Source: an uncultured Clostridia bacterium (GTDB lineage Bacteria > Bacillota > Clostridia > Christensenellales > Pumilibacteraceae). Taken from it: DNA of 6,939 nucleotides. Position 1 is the first letter of the stretch. Each line of letters starts with the position of its first letter. Positions 1-5,487 of this stretch are shown here, piece after piece. Both the position numbers and the translations under genes were made by a program. The stretch is from assembly GCA_900553555.1 (NCBI GenBank), contig USEG01000047.1, positions 1-6,939 on the forward strand, given 5' to 3'. The notes beneath the pieces are model-generated. The model was not told where the DNA came from. It worked only from the letters and a program-made list of their open reading frames with translations, and searched no databases.

Positions 1-806
1 GCCGTATCTATAAGACGAAAGCGTATGTCGCCGCACAAAAAGCTTTCTTCCACATAGTCGCGCGTCGTGCCGGCGCTGCTGCTGACTATACTGCGTTCGT
101 ACCCCAGCAGTCTGTTCATAAGCATGCTCTTGCCGGCGTTGGGTTTGCCGACAATGGCGACCTTGACGCCGCTGCGCATTATTTTGCCGGCGTTGTAAGT
201 GTCTTTAAGGGCGCACAGACTTTCGTAAAGCGACGAAGTCTTGTCCCTCAGGGATACAAGCGTCATTTCCTCGACGTCTTCTTCGGGATAATCTATGGCG
301 GCCGTTCCGGCGATAAGCTCTATCGTCTTTTTTTGCAACGCGTCTATCTTTTCCGACAAAGCGCCGCTCAGCTGCTCGTAAGCGCTGCGCGCCTCCGCCT
401 CGCTTTCGGCATTTATAAGGTCGATTACCGCCTCGCTTTCGGTAAGGTCCATTTTCCCGTTTTCGAACGCTCTGCGCGTAAATTCGCCGCGCTGAGCCAT
501 TGTGGCGCCGGCAAGTATGAGCTGCTCTATTATTGCGCGCGTCACCGCCACCGAACCATGACTGTAAATTTCCGCCATGTCCTCGCCGGTATAAGAGTGC
601 GGCGCGGCAAAATAAATGCAAATACAATCGTCCGTTATTCCGCCGGCGGTGAATTTGCCGAAATATGCATATCTTGGTTTTACTTCGCCTTTAAACCCCG
701 AGAAAAATTTACGGCAAAGGGGCAAAGCGTCCTTTCCGCTAAGCCTTATTATTGCTATTGCCGACGCTATGGCTGGCGTCGATTGCGCCACTATTGTAGT
801 ACTCAC
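1..806 (-). CDS. mnmE: tRNA uridine-5-carboxymethylaminomethyl modification GTPase MnmE (5' part, 3' end off window)
   Basis: MnmE works with MnmG to modify the wobble uridine (position 34) of certain tRNAs in the cytoplasm. 268 complete codons are present, of about 450 usual. The N-terminal tetrahydrofolate-binding domain is at about residues 1-115 and includes HSYTGED. The helical domain follows, with QRGEFTRRAF and NGKMDLTESEAV. The G domain begins near 214 with G1 GKPNAGKS (220-227) and the GTTRD motif of the G2/switch I region (246-250). The window ends inside G3, after Asp267-Thr268 and two bases of the next codon. The start is GTG at 806: an in-frame TGA lies at 830-828, no other ATG/GTG/TTG codon falls between, and GGAGA is at 822-818. 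The gene follows the DUF975 stop by 63 bp with no promoter or terminator seen, so it is probably co-transcribed with it. Family assignment is certain. The C-terminal helices and CxGK motif are outside the window. Confidence 0.97.
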   Translation of the reverse strand, partial: MSTTIVAQSTPAIASAIAIIRLSGKDALPLCRKFFSGFKGEVKPRYAYFGKFTAGGITDDCICIYFAAPHSYTGEDMAEIYSHGSVAVTRAIIEQLILAGATMAQRGEFTRRAFENGKMDLTESEAVIDLINAESEAEARSAYEQLSGALSEKIDALQKKTIELIAGTAAIDYPEEDVEEMTLVSLRDKTSSLYESLCALKDTYNAGKIMRSGVKVAIVGKPNAGKSMLMNRLLGYERSIVSSSAGTTRDYVEESFLCGDIRFRLIDT

Positions 807-817
807 TGTCTGTAATT

Positions 818-822
818 TCTCC
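818..822 (-). promoter_or_regulatory. Shine-Dalgarno deciding the GTG start of mnmE
   Basis: GGAGA lies 11 nt upstream of GTG at 806. A TGA in the same frame at 830-828 excludes any more distant start. A nearby ATG at 833-831 is followed directly by TGA in its own frame, so it does not start a gene. Confidence 0.6.
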
Positions 823-869
823 GCGTATCACATTAAGTTTGCCGCAAAAACCGCTTTAACTCTTTTATT

Positions 870-1820
870 TCAGTTGCCGAAGGGGTCCTGCGAACCGCCG
901 CTTGTATTGCCGTCAAAGGGATTGGAGTCTTCCCGACCGCCGTTTTCGTGAACGTTTCTCAGCGTTTGCTCGATATCGTCCACATACGAACGTTTTGCGT
1001 CCTCGTAAAATATTGCTAACGACGTATTTTTAAAAGCCGTATAATATACGTTCAGCACCAGCGTCAGAAGGGTGGGTATAACCGACGAAAAAATTATGAT
1101 CGAAAGCATACCTATTACCGGCATAAACGCCACAATAAGCACCACAAGATAGGACAGGATATACTCTAAGCCGTACCGTATTACGACGAGCAGCACCGAG
1201 TGTATCAAAAACAGCAGAAAATATTTGCCCTTGCGCCCGTTCATCATTTCGTTGCTGCGGCGCACGCACTCCATAGCGGAATATTCGGGATTGTCCGCTT
1301 TGATGTTTAACGCCTGAGAATAGGCAATGCCCTTTATAATGCCGGGCAAAATAAACAGCAGTCCCCACAAAAACGTAAGTAATGCGGTAAGGCACGATAC
1401 CGGAACGCTTTTCAGCCACAGCTTAAGCGCCTGCCCGATGGAGGCGTTTTCCTTGCGCGCGACGCGTATAAAATAATACGCTCCCGGCAAAGCGACAAAT
1501 ACCGCCAGCAGCAACACCACCGCAGACGCTATGATGTACGGCATAATTTGCAGCATGGTGCGCTGCATAAGGTTGATGTCTATCTGATTTTCGATTATCA
1601 TGTCGTCCGAAAGCAGGCCCATCGCATAACACATGACGATTAACATTAAAGACGTGCTGCTAGCGGACGTCTTGTAAAGAGATATCGAATTGGCAACGAG
1701 GCTTAATATCGTCGATAAAATGGTGGGAATTAAAAAAATCATGGACGCAACAGCATAAATATTCCACTTGCGGCTCATACGTCGCAAGGTCAATTTAAAG
1801 TTTTGCGTAAAATTCATCAT
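870..1820 (-). CDS. DUF975 family polytopic membrane protein
   Basis: This is a 316-residue integral membrane protein of unknown function. The central segment is typical of DUF975: hydrophobic LWGLLFILPGIIKGIAYSQA (151-170), then ADNPEYSAMECVRRSNEMM (175-193), where the Asn-Pro and Arg-Arg-Ser residues are characteristic. Several hydrophobic stretches are visible, roughly 22-45, 94-118, 139-165, 200-218 and 220-257, so five or six membrane spans. The C-terminal 25 residues are hydrophilic and Gly/Asn/Asp-rich, with SNPFDGN and QDPFGN. The first of two adjacent ATGs is chosen: GGAGG at 1834-1830 lies 9 nt upstream of it. A perfect promoter lies 60-90 bp upstream, and mnmE follows after 63 bp. 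Family assignment rests on recognised motifs. No substrate or role can be given; a cell-envelope or transport role would be a guess. Confidence 0.82.
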   Translation of the reverse strand: MMNFTQNFKLTLRRMSRKWNIYAVASMIFLIPTILSTILSLVANSISLYKTSASSTSLMLIVMCYAMGLLSDDMIIENQIDINLMQRTMLQIMPYIIASAVVLLLAVFVALPGAYYFIRVARKENASIGQALKLWLKSVPVSCLTALLTFLWGLLFILPGIIKGIAYSQALNIKADNPEYSAMECVRRSNEMMNGRKGKYFLLFLIHSVLLVVIRYGLEYILSYLVVLIVAFMPVIGMLSIIIFSSVIPTLLTLVLNVYYTAFKNTSLAIFYEDAKRSYVDDIEQTLRNVHENGGREDSNPFDGNTSGGSQDPFGN

Positions 1821-1880
1821 ATTTGCATACCTCCGCCCGCAGGCAACGGGATAAATTTATCTTTTCTGATAACACATTAT

Positions 1881-1909
1881 ATTATACTATTACAGCGGCT
1901 TTTTGTCAA
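1881..1909 (-). promoter_or_regulatory. Consensus SigA-type promoter for the DUF975 gene (and probably mnmE)
   Basis: The -35 is TTGACA (1909-1904), the spacer is 17 bp, and the -10 is TATAAT (1886-1881), an exact consensus match. Transcription should begin near 1874, giving a leader of about 54 nt before the ATG at 1820. The -35 starts only 12 bp after the rsmG stop codon and I see no terminator in between. Read-through from rsmG is therefore likely to add to expression of the DUF975 gene and mnmE. Confidence 0.85.
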
Positions 1910-1921
1910 TGGGCGCGGCTG

Positions 1922-2587
1922 TCACAGCGGCGATTTGCGCGGCAAATTTTTTCCTCTCGGATATTTTGCCGGACTGTCCGCCACCTTTCCGATCACCACG
2001 AGCGACCGCACGGTGTCATCGTCTAAGCGCCTTTTGATTATGTCGGCTTTATCGCCGCCCAGAATTTTTACGGCGTTCTTTGCCGCCGCCGTTTCCTCTT
2101 CGCAGTCGCCCGCCTTGTACGCTATGAAAATGCCGCCGGTTTTAACAAAGGGCAGACAATATTCGCAAAGGGTGTTAAGCGGGGCCACCGCGCGCGCCAC
2201 GACGCAATCGTAACTTCCGCGGCAGTTAAGATCCTCCGCCCGCGCGTGCAAAGCCGTGGTCTTGTCGAGTTTTAGCTCGTCGATAAGACAACTAAGAAAG
2301 TTGACGCGCTTTTTTAGACTGTCTACCATGGTAAGCGTCACGTCGTCGCGCACGATTTTTATGGGCAGCGACGGAAATCCCGCTCCCGCTCCTATATCCA
2401 ACAATGTGGCGTTTTCAGGCACCAGATATTCGCCCAGCAGGCTGTCGGCAAAGTGTTTTACATAAACGGCGTTGCGTTCGGTAATGGCGGTTAGATTGAA
2501 TTTTTCGTTCCATTCCGTCAGCAGGCGGTAATATGTGTCGAAACTTGCGCTGCGGGCATTAAGTATTTCGAAAATTCTCTGTTCCAT
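1922..2587 (-). CDS. rsmG: 16S rRNA (guanine-N7)-methyltransferase RsmG (GidB)
   Basis: RsmG is a cytoplasmic SAM-dependent methyltransferase that makes m7G527 (E. coli numbering) in the 530 loop of 16S rRNA. The protein has 221 residues. It opens with a helical segment containing LLTEWNEKFNLTAIT and KHFADSL. The SAM-binding motif I is LLDIGAGAGFPSLPIKI, followed by the acidic Asp of TMVDSLKKRVNFL. VVARAVAPL and a C-terminal KYPRGKNLPRKSPL, characteristic of the family, follow. The ATG at 2587 is chosen because RsmG proteins start about 20-35 residues before WNEKxNLT. A longer reading from TTG at 2623 would begin inside the -35 box of the gene's own promoter. No Shine-Dalgarno precedes the ATG; the -10 box ends 7 nt before it, which points to a leaderless mRNA. 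It ends with TGA 12 bp before the next promoter's -35. Its position ahead of mnmE, rather than after mnmG, is unusual. Confidence 0.96.
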   Translation of the reverse strand: MEQRIFEILNARSASFDTYYRLLTEWNEKFNLTAITERNAVYVKHFADSLLGEYLVPENATLLDIGAGAGFPSLPIKIVRDDVTLTMVDSLKKRVNFLSCLIDELKLDKTTALHARAEDLNCRGSYDCVVARAVAPLNTLCEYCLPFVKTGGIFIAYKAGDCEEETAAAKNAVKILGGDKADIIKRRLDDDTVRSLVVIGKVADSPAKYPRGKNLPRKSPL

Positions 2588-2594
2588 ATCAAAT

Positions 2595-2623
2595 ATTATA
2601 TAGCATTGCGCCCTTGTTGTCAA
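2595..2623 (-). promoter_or_regulatory. Consensus SigA-type promoter of rsmG, positioned for a leaderless transcript
   Basis: TTGACA (2623-2618), a 17-bp spacer and TATAAT (2600-2595) match the consensus exactly. Only 7 nt (2594-2588) separate the -10 from the ATG at 2587. Standard geometry puts +1 at about 2588 or 2587, so the RNA would begin at or within 1-2 nt of the start codon. The nearest purine-rich stretch, AAGGG at 2615-2611, lies within the promoter spacer and would not be transcribed. Confidence 0.85.
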
Positions 2624-2641
2624 GAAATAGATTTATAATAA

Positions 2642-2667
2642 AATAACGCGAAACGTTTCGCGTTATT
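2642..2667 (-). terminator. Intrinsic terminator of the amino-acid ABC operon (26-bp perfect palindrome)
   Basis: A perfect 26-bp palindrome (centre ACGT, core CGCGAAACGTTTCGCG) begins 6 bp after the ATPase stop codon. In the transcript it folds into a hairpin of 11-12 bp with an A-rich 5' foot and a U-rich 3' foot that runs on into UUAUUAUAAAU (down to about 2631). It separates the importer operon from the rsmG promoter. The U-tract is broken by A residues, so efficiency may be moderate. Perfect symmetry also allows a protein-binding site. Confidence 0.7.
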
Positions 2668-2673
2668 GCTGTA

Positions 2674-3681
2674 TTACAGCACTTTGGACAAAAATTCGCG
2701 CAGTCTCGGCGAGGAGGGCGACTCGAAAAACTCTTCGGGCGGAGCGTCTTCCGCTATCAGTCCTTCATTGATAAACAAACAGCGGCTTGCCACTTCCTTG
2801 GCAAAGCCCATTTCATGCGTCACCACCACCATGGTCATTCCGTCCTTGGCGAGAGTGGTCATTACGGACAGAACTTCTCCCACCATCTCGGGATCTAGCG
2901 CGCTGGTCGGTTCGTCGAACAGCATGACTTCGGGGTCCATATTAAGGGCGCGCACGATAGCTATACGCTGTTTCTGACCGCCCGAAAGCGAGCTGGGATA
3001 ATCGTTTGCTTTATTTTCGAGCCCGACGCGCTTTAACAGTTTCATGGCGTCGTCCGTCGCCTGCTCCTTGGTCTTTATTTTAAGACTTACGGGGGCGAGC
3101 GTCATGTTTTTTAATACCGTATAATTGTTAAACAGGTTGAAGTGCTGAAACACCATGCCCATTTTACGGCGGGCAAGATTGGGATTGATATAATTTTTCT
3201 TATAAATTGACTTGATAAGCGCCGAATAACTATTGCCTTCGTATTTTTTAAGCAAATCGTTCTTTTTTATTTCGTCGATGATTTTCAGTCGCAGCTCATC
3301 CGGCGGCAGCGTTGCCTTCTGTTCGTCAAACAGTTTTTTATAGGTGTTGCTGCGTTCGATGACGTCAAAGTGCAGGTAAGGATCGACCGGCGTAAGCAGC
3401 CTTCCGTCCAGCCATATTTCACCGTAGGTGGGTTTTTCCAGCAAATTCATACATCTAAGCAACGTGCTTTTCCCGCCGCCGGAGGGTCCCACTATCGCCA
3501 CCACTTCGCCCTTGGTGATATCGCACGACACGCCGTTAAGGACTTGTAAATCGCCGAAGGACTTGTATATATTTTTTACTTCGATTACTTTTTTGGCTCC
3601 GACCGCCGTGTTTTCGACGGCGCCGCTCGCGGCAGTCGTATCCTGGGACAAAGCCGCCGGCTCGTTTTTAATTTCTGTCAC
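2674..3681 (-). CDS. Polar amino-acid ABC transporter, ATP-binding protein (GlnQ/HisP type) with internal insertion
   Basis: This is the cytoplasmic ATPase subunit that powers the importer encoded just upstream. At 335 residues it is longer than the usual ~240-250. It has a Walker A GPSGGGKS (65-72), Q-loop Gln179 in [10 protein letters not shown], signature LSGGQ (232-236), Walker B VMLFDE (252-257), D-loop SALD (260-263) and switch His289. All catalytic motifs are intact. Two additions are seen. One is an Ala/Thr-rich N-terminal extension of about 30 residues before [11 protein letters not shown]. The other is a charged, helix-prone segment of about 65 residues (roughly 98-168) between Walker A and the Q-loop, where normal members have a short loop. 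The start is GTG at 3681, supported by AGGAGG at 3697-3692, and overlaps the permease gene by 14 bp, implying translational coupling. The transported amino acid cannot be told from the sequence. Confidence 0.95.
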   Translation of the reverse strand: MTEIKNEPAALSQDTTAASGAVENTAVGAKKVIEVKNIYKSFGDLQVLNGVSCDITKGEVVAIVGPSGGGKSTLLRCMNLLEKPTYGEIWLDGRLLTPVDPYLHFDVIERSNTYKKLFDEQKATLPPDELRLKIIDEIKKNDLLKKYEGNSYSALIKSIYKKNYINPNLARRKMGMVFQHFNLFNNYTVLKNMTLAPVSLKIKTKEQATDDAMKLLKRVGLENKANDYPSSLSGGQKQRIAIVRALNMDPEVMLFDEPTSALDPEMVGEVLSVMTTLAKDGMTMVVVTHEMGFAKEVASRCLFINEGLIAEDAPPEEFFESPSSPRLREFLSKVL

Positions 3682-4396
3682 TTTTTTTGAGCCTCCTCTC
3701 TATAAGACGCTGCAATTGCTGCAATAACAGCACCACCACCAGATAAATCGCCGCAATTATGAAAAGCGGCATATACAGTTTCATTGAGTAAGTGGTTATA
3801 AACGACTGTATTTTCGTCAAATCCGTAATGCCCACATAGCCGGCTACCGACGTCTCTTTTACCAGCGTAATAAATTCGTTGAACATGGTGGGGATGGCGC
3901 TCTTGAGTGCCTGCGGCAGAACAACCAGAAAAAACGTCCTTATCCACGACATTCCCAAACTTCTGCCCGCCTCCATCTGGCCGTAATCGACCGCGTTGAT
4001 GCCGCCGCGCAGAATCTCCGCCATATAAGCTCCGCTGTTGACGCCGAAAGTTATTATCGCGACATATATTCCCGCCGTATCAGAAAGATTGAAAACCTTT
4101 TCCGAACGCAAGCTTGTCAAAAGCACGAAATAGCATATGAACAACTGCAAAACAACGGGTGTGCCGCGTATTACGGTGACATACAGACGCGCAATCCAGT
4201 CGCACGCTTTGACGACCACATTGTTTTTGGGGGCTACGCGGATACAGGTGACGATAATGCCTATCAAAAGCCCCAGCACGCAAGCGCCGATCGCTATTAT
4301 CAACGTGTTTCTAAGCCCCTTTAAATAAAGGTTGTAGCTGTCATATTTAATAAAACAGGCATAAAAATCATTCCAGATGGTCTTGAAAAATTCCAT
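3668..4396 (-). CDS. Polar amino-acid ABC transporter, permease protein (HisM/GlnP type)
   Basis: This is the cytoplasmic-membrane channel subunit of the amino-acid importer and probably forms a homodimer, since only one permease gene is present. The protein has 242 residues. Hydrophobic spans are visible at about 31-52, 70-95, 107-128 and 207-228, with a less obvious one near 160-190. The family motif [10 protein letters not shown] is at 77-86. The EAA loop, which contacts the ATPase, is at about 142-164 ([10 protein letters not shown], then LPQAL), followed by [20 protein letters not shown] at 4396 is chosen because GAGG (4406-4403) lies 6 nt upstream. A possible TTG eight codons earlier falls against the foot of the intercistronic hairpin and has no ribosome-binding site. 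The gene follows the binding-protein gene by 75 bp and overlaps the ATPase gene by 14 bp. Confidence 0.96.
   Translation of the reverse strand: MEFFKTIWNDFYACFIKYDSYNLYLKGLRNTLIIAIGACVLGLLIGIIVTCIRVAPKNNVVVKACDWIARLYVTVIRGTPVVLQLFICYFVLLTSLRSEKVFNLSDTAGIYVAIITFGVNSGAYMAEILRGGINAVDYGQMEAGRSLGMSWIRTFFLVVLPQALKSAIPTMFNEFITLVKETSVAGYVGITDLTKIQSFITTYSMKLYMPLFIIAAIYLVVVLLLQQLQRLIERRLKKSDRN
3692..3697 (-). promoter_or_regulatory. Shine-Dalgarno deciding the GTG start of the ABC ATPase
   Basis: AGGAGG lies 10 nt upstream of the GTG at 3681 and inside the 3' end of the permease gene. It supports the long reading of the ATPase, including its unusual N-terminal extension, over a start nearer the ABC domain. 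Confidence 0.8.
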
Positions 4397-4419
4397 AAAT
4401 TTCCTCTTTTTAGACGGCA

Positions 4420-4444
4420 AAAGAGCCGCTTTTCACGGCTCTTT
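4420..4444 (-). terminator. Intercistronic hairpin between binding-protein and permease genes (partial terminator or mRNA stabiliser)
   Basis: A perfect 9-bp stem (AAAGAGCCG / CGGCTCTTT) with a 7-nt loop is followed by a single extra U and then GCCGUC. The U-run is only four long and partly in the stem, so termination is probably incomplete. Hairpins here are common in binding-protein-dependent operons, where they let the binding protein be made in excess over permease and ATPase. The fold is seen in the sequence; the role is inferred. Confidence 0.6.
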
Positions 4445-4471
4445 CCCATTATTCGGTTCTGACAGCTAAAC

Positions 4472-5278
4472 TTATTCTTCCGCTTCGACTGCGCTGTATT
4501 GGACAAACCATTTTTCAATCTGGTTTTCGCCGTTGGAGTCTTCTTCCAAAAGTTCGGCAAGCGCCGCGTTTACTTTCTGAATAAGTTCGGTATTGCCTTT
4601 TTTGGCAACTACACCGTACTGTTCGGCCTCAACGCCCTCAATGGCGGCATAAGCAATCGTATCGTCATTGGCAACGAGCTGCGCCGCTACGTCCGAATCG
4701 ACAATCAGATATTTGTTTTCGGAGGTCTTCATGTCTTCGAGTGCCGCCAAAACCTGTGCGAAACTGGCTTTACCTGCTATTCCCCATGCCTCTTCGTTGT
4801 CGGAAATGGTGATCTGGCTGGTAGTGCCGGTCTGATAAACTACGTTTTTACCCTGGAAGTTGCTTACTGCAAACTTTCCGTCGGTAAGCGTGGGAGCGTC
4901 GGATTTCTTATAAACCACCGCCTGATAGGCGCTGCCCCAATAAAAATCGGAAAACTCGACCGCTTCGGCCCGTTCTTCGTTGTACGATATGCCGGCGATT
5001 CCCAGCGCGTTATCCTCGTTGATTCCGGCTACTATAGTGTCGAACGATCCGTTGATTATCTCCAACTCATAATCGTATTTATCGGCGATGTATTTGGCGA
5101 TCTCGATGTCGACTCCCACAATGTTGGTCGTGCCCTTTTCAATGAATTCCCACGGGGCAAATCCCGCCTCGGTATAGACGATGAGCTTTTCTTTCGAATT
5201 ACCGCCGCAGCCGACTGCCGCCGCACCAATAGTAAGACACATTACCACTGCAAGCATGATTGTAACAAATTTTTTCAT
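4472..5278 (-). CDS. Polar amino-acid ABC transporter, substrate-binding lipoprotein (SBP family 3)
   Basis: This is the extracytoplasmic receptor of the importer, anchored to the outer face of the membrane by a lipid. The protein has 268 residues. The signal peptide is at 1-23 (KK, a hydrophobic core, then AAAVGC), with Cys24 as the predicted lipidated residue. The mature part is a family-3 binding protein: GFAPWEFIEKG, VGVDIEIAKYIA, then SYNEERAEAVEFSDFYW, in which Arg103 corresponds to the arginine that holds the ligand carboxylate. VVYQTGTTSQ and IVDSDVAAQLVA in the second lobe fit the same fold. The start is ATG at 5278 with AAGGAG at 5291-5286, 7 nt upstream. An upstream in-frame start at 5434 is rejected because it lies ahead of the promoter. 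Transcription is from the consensus promoter at 5400-5372. Ligand specificity (glutamine, cystine, histidine or other) cannot be read safely. Confidence 0.96.
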   Translation of the reverse strand: MKKFVTIMLAVVMCLTIGAAAVGCGGNSKEKLIVYTEAGFAPWEFIEKGTTNIVGVDIEIAKYIADKYDYELEIINGSFDTIVAGINEDNALGIAGISYNEERAEAVEFSDFYWGSAYQAVVYKKSDAPTLTDGKFAVSNFQGKNVVYQTGTTSQITISDNEEAWGIAGKASFAQVLAALEDMKTSENKYLIVDSDVAAQLVANDDTIAYAAIEGVEAEQYGVVAKKGNTELIQKVNAALAELLEEDSNGENQIEKWFVQYSAVEAEE

Positions 5279-5371
5279 AAACCTTCTCCTTTTTCGCTTG
5301 TATTGCCGATTTTGCAATATTCCGATAAATAGATTTGCAATTTCGGCGACTGTTCCGGCGAATATGGCATT

Positions 5372-5400
5372 ATTATATACTTCCGCAAAGCGCTTGTCAA
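5372..5400 (-). promoter_or_regulatory. Consensus SigA-type promoter of the amino-acid ABC operon
   Basis: TTGACA (5400-5395), a 17-bp spacer and TATAAT (5377-5372) match the consensus exactly. The predicted +1 is near 5365, giving a leader of about 87 nt before the ATG at 5278. No T-box or riboswitch-like structure is evident in that leader; it contains only short AT-rich repeats such as two copies of ATTGCAAA. Confidence 0.85.
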
Positions 5401-5403
5401 GCG
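5391..5403 (-). promoter_or_regulatory. Dyad overlapping the -35 box of the ABC operon (candidate operator)
   Basis: CGCTTG-N-CAAGCG is a perfect 6-bp inverted repeat around one central base, and the TTGACA -35 sits inside it. A dimeric regulator bound there would block RNA polymerase. The symmetry is seen directly; the operator role is inferred, and part of the symmetry comes from the -35 sequence itself. Confidence 0.35.
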
Positions 5404-5404
5404 T

Positions 5405-5484
5405 TTTATGCATAAATATACAATATTTTTTCAAAAATTTTTATGTTTATGCAAAATAAGAGCCGATAACAAGATTTTTATGCA
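5405..5484 (-). repeat. Three TGCATAAA motifs upstream of the ABC operon promoter
   Basis: TGCATAAA occurs in the same orientation at 5484-5477, 5453-5446 and 5412-5405, the last extended to the perfect 12-bp palindrome TTTATGCATAAA (5416-5405). Start-to-start spacings are 31 and 41 bp, close to three and four helical turns. The stretch between them is very AT-rich with short A- and T-tracts. The whole 5279-5487 intergenic region otherwise holds only the promoter, its dyad and the leader. There is no obvious GC-rich terminator for the DUF2726 gene in it. Confidence 0.4.
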
Positions 5485-5487
5485 TAT

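Noticed and set aside
205..815. Open frames on both strands inside mnmE
   Set aside because: The true MnmE frame (GTG at 806, open to position 1) contains the THF-domain and G-domain motifs. These are out-of-frame or antisense readings.
2588..2623. Longer rsmG reading starting at TTG 2623
   Set aside because: That TTG is the first half of the TTGACA -35 box, so it would lie upstream of the transcription start. Family alignment from memory also favours the ATG at 2587.
4080..4121. TTGACA inside the permease gene as an internal promoter
   Set aside because: The sequence 17 bp downstream (GGTTTT) is not a -10 box, and no gene start follows.
4397..4420. TTG start eight codons upstream in the permease
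   Set aside because: It sits at the foot of the intercistronic hairpin with no ribosome-binding site. ATG at 4396 has GAGG 6 nt upstream.
4499..5332. Long plus-strand open frame (277 codons) opposite the binding-protein gene
   Set aside because: It is antisense to a clear family-3 binding protein with signal peptide and ribosome-binding site. Its translation resembles no known family and it runs into the binding-protein promoter region.
5301..5371. Possible riboswitch or T-box in the importer operon leader
   Set aside because: The leader is only about 87 nt with short AT-rich repeats. I see no T-box sequence, specifier hairpin, conserved riboswitch core or terminator/antiterminator pair.
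5279..5434. 52-codon N-terminal extension of the binding protein
   Set aside because: It would start upstream of the promoter and would bury the signal peptide and lipobox. The strong AAGGAG site supports the ATG at 5278.
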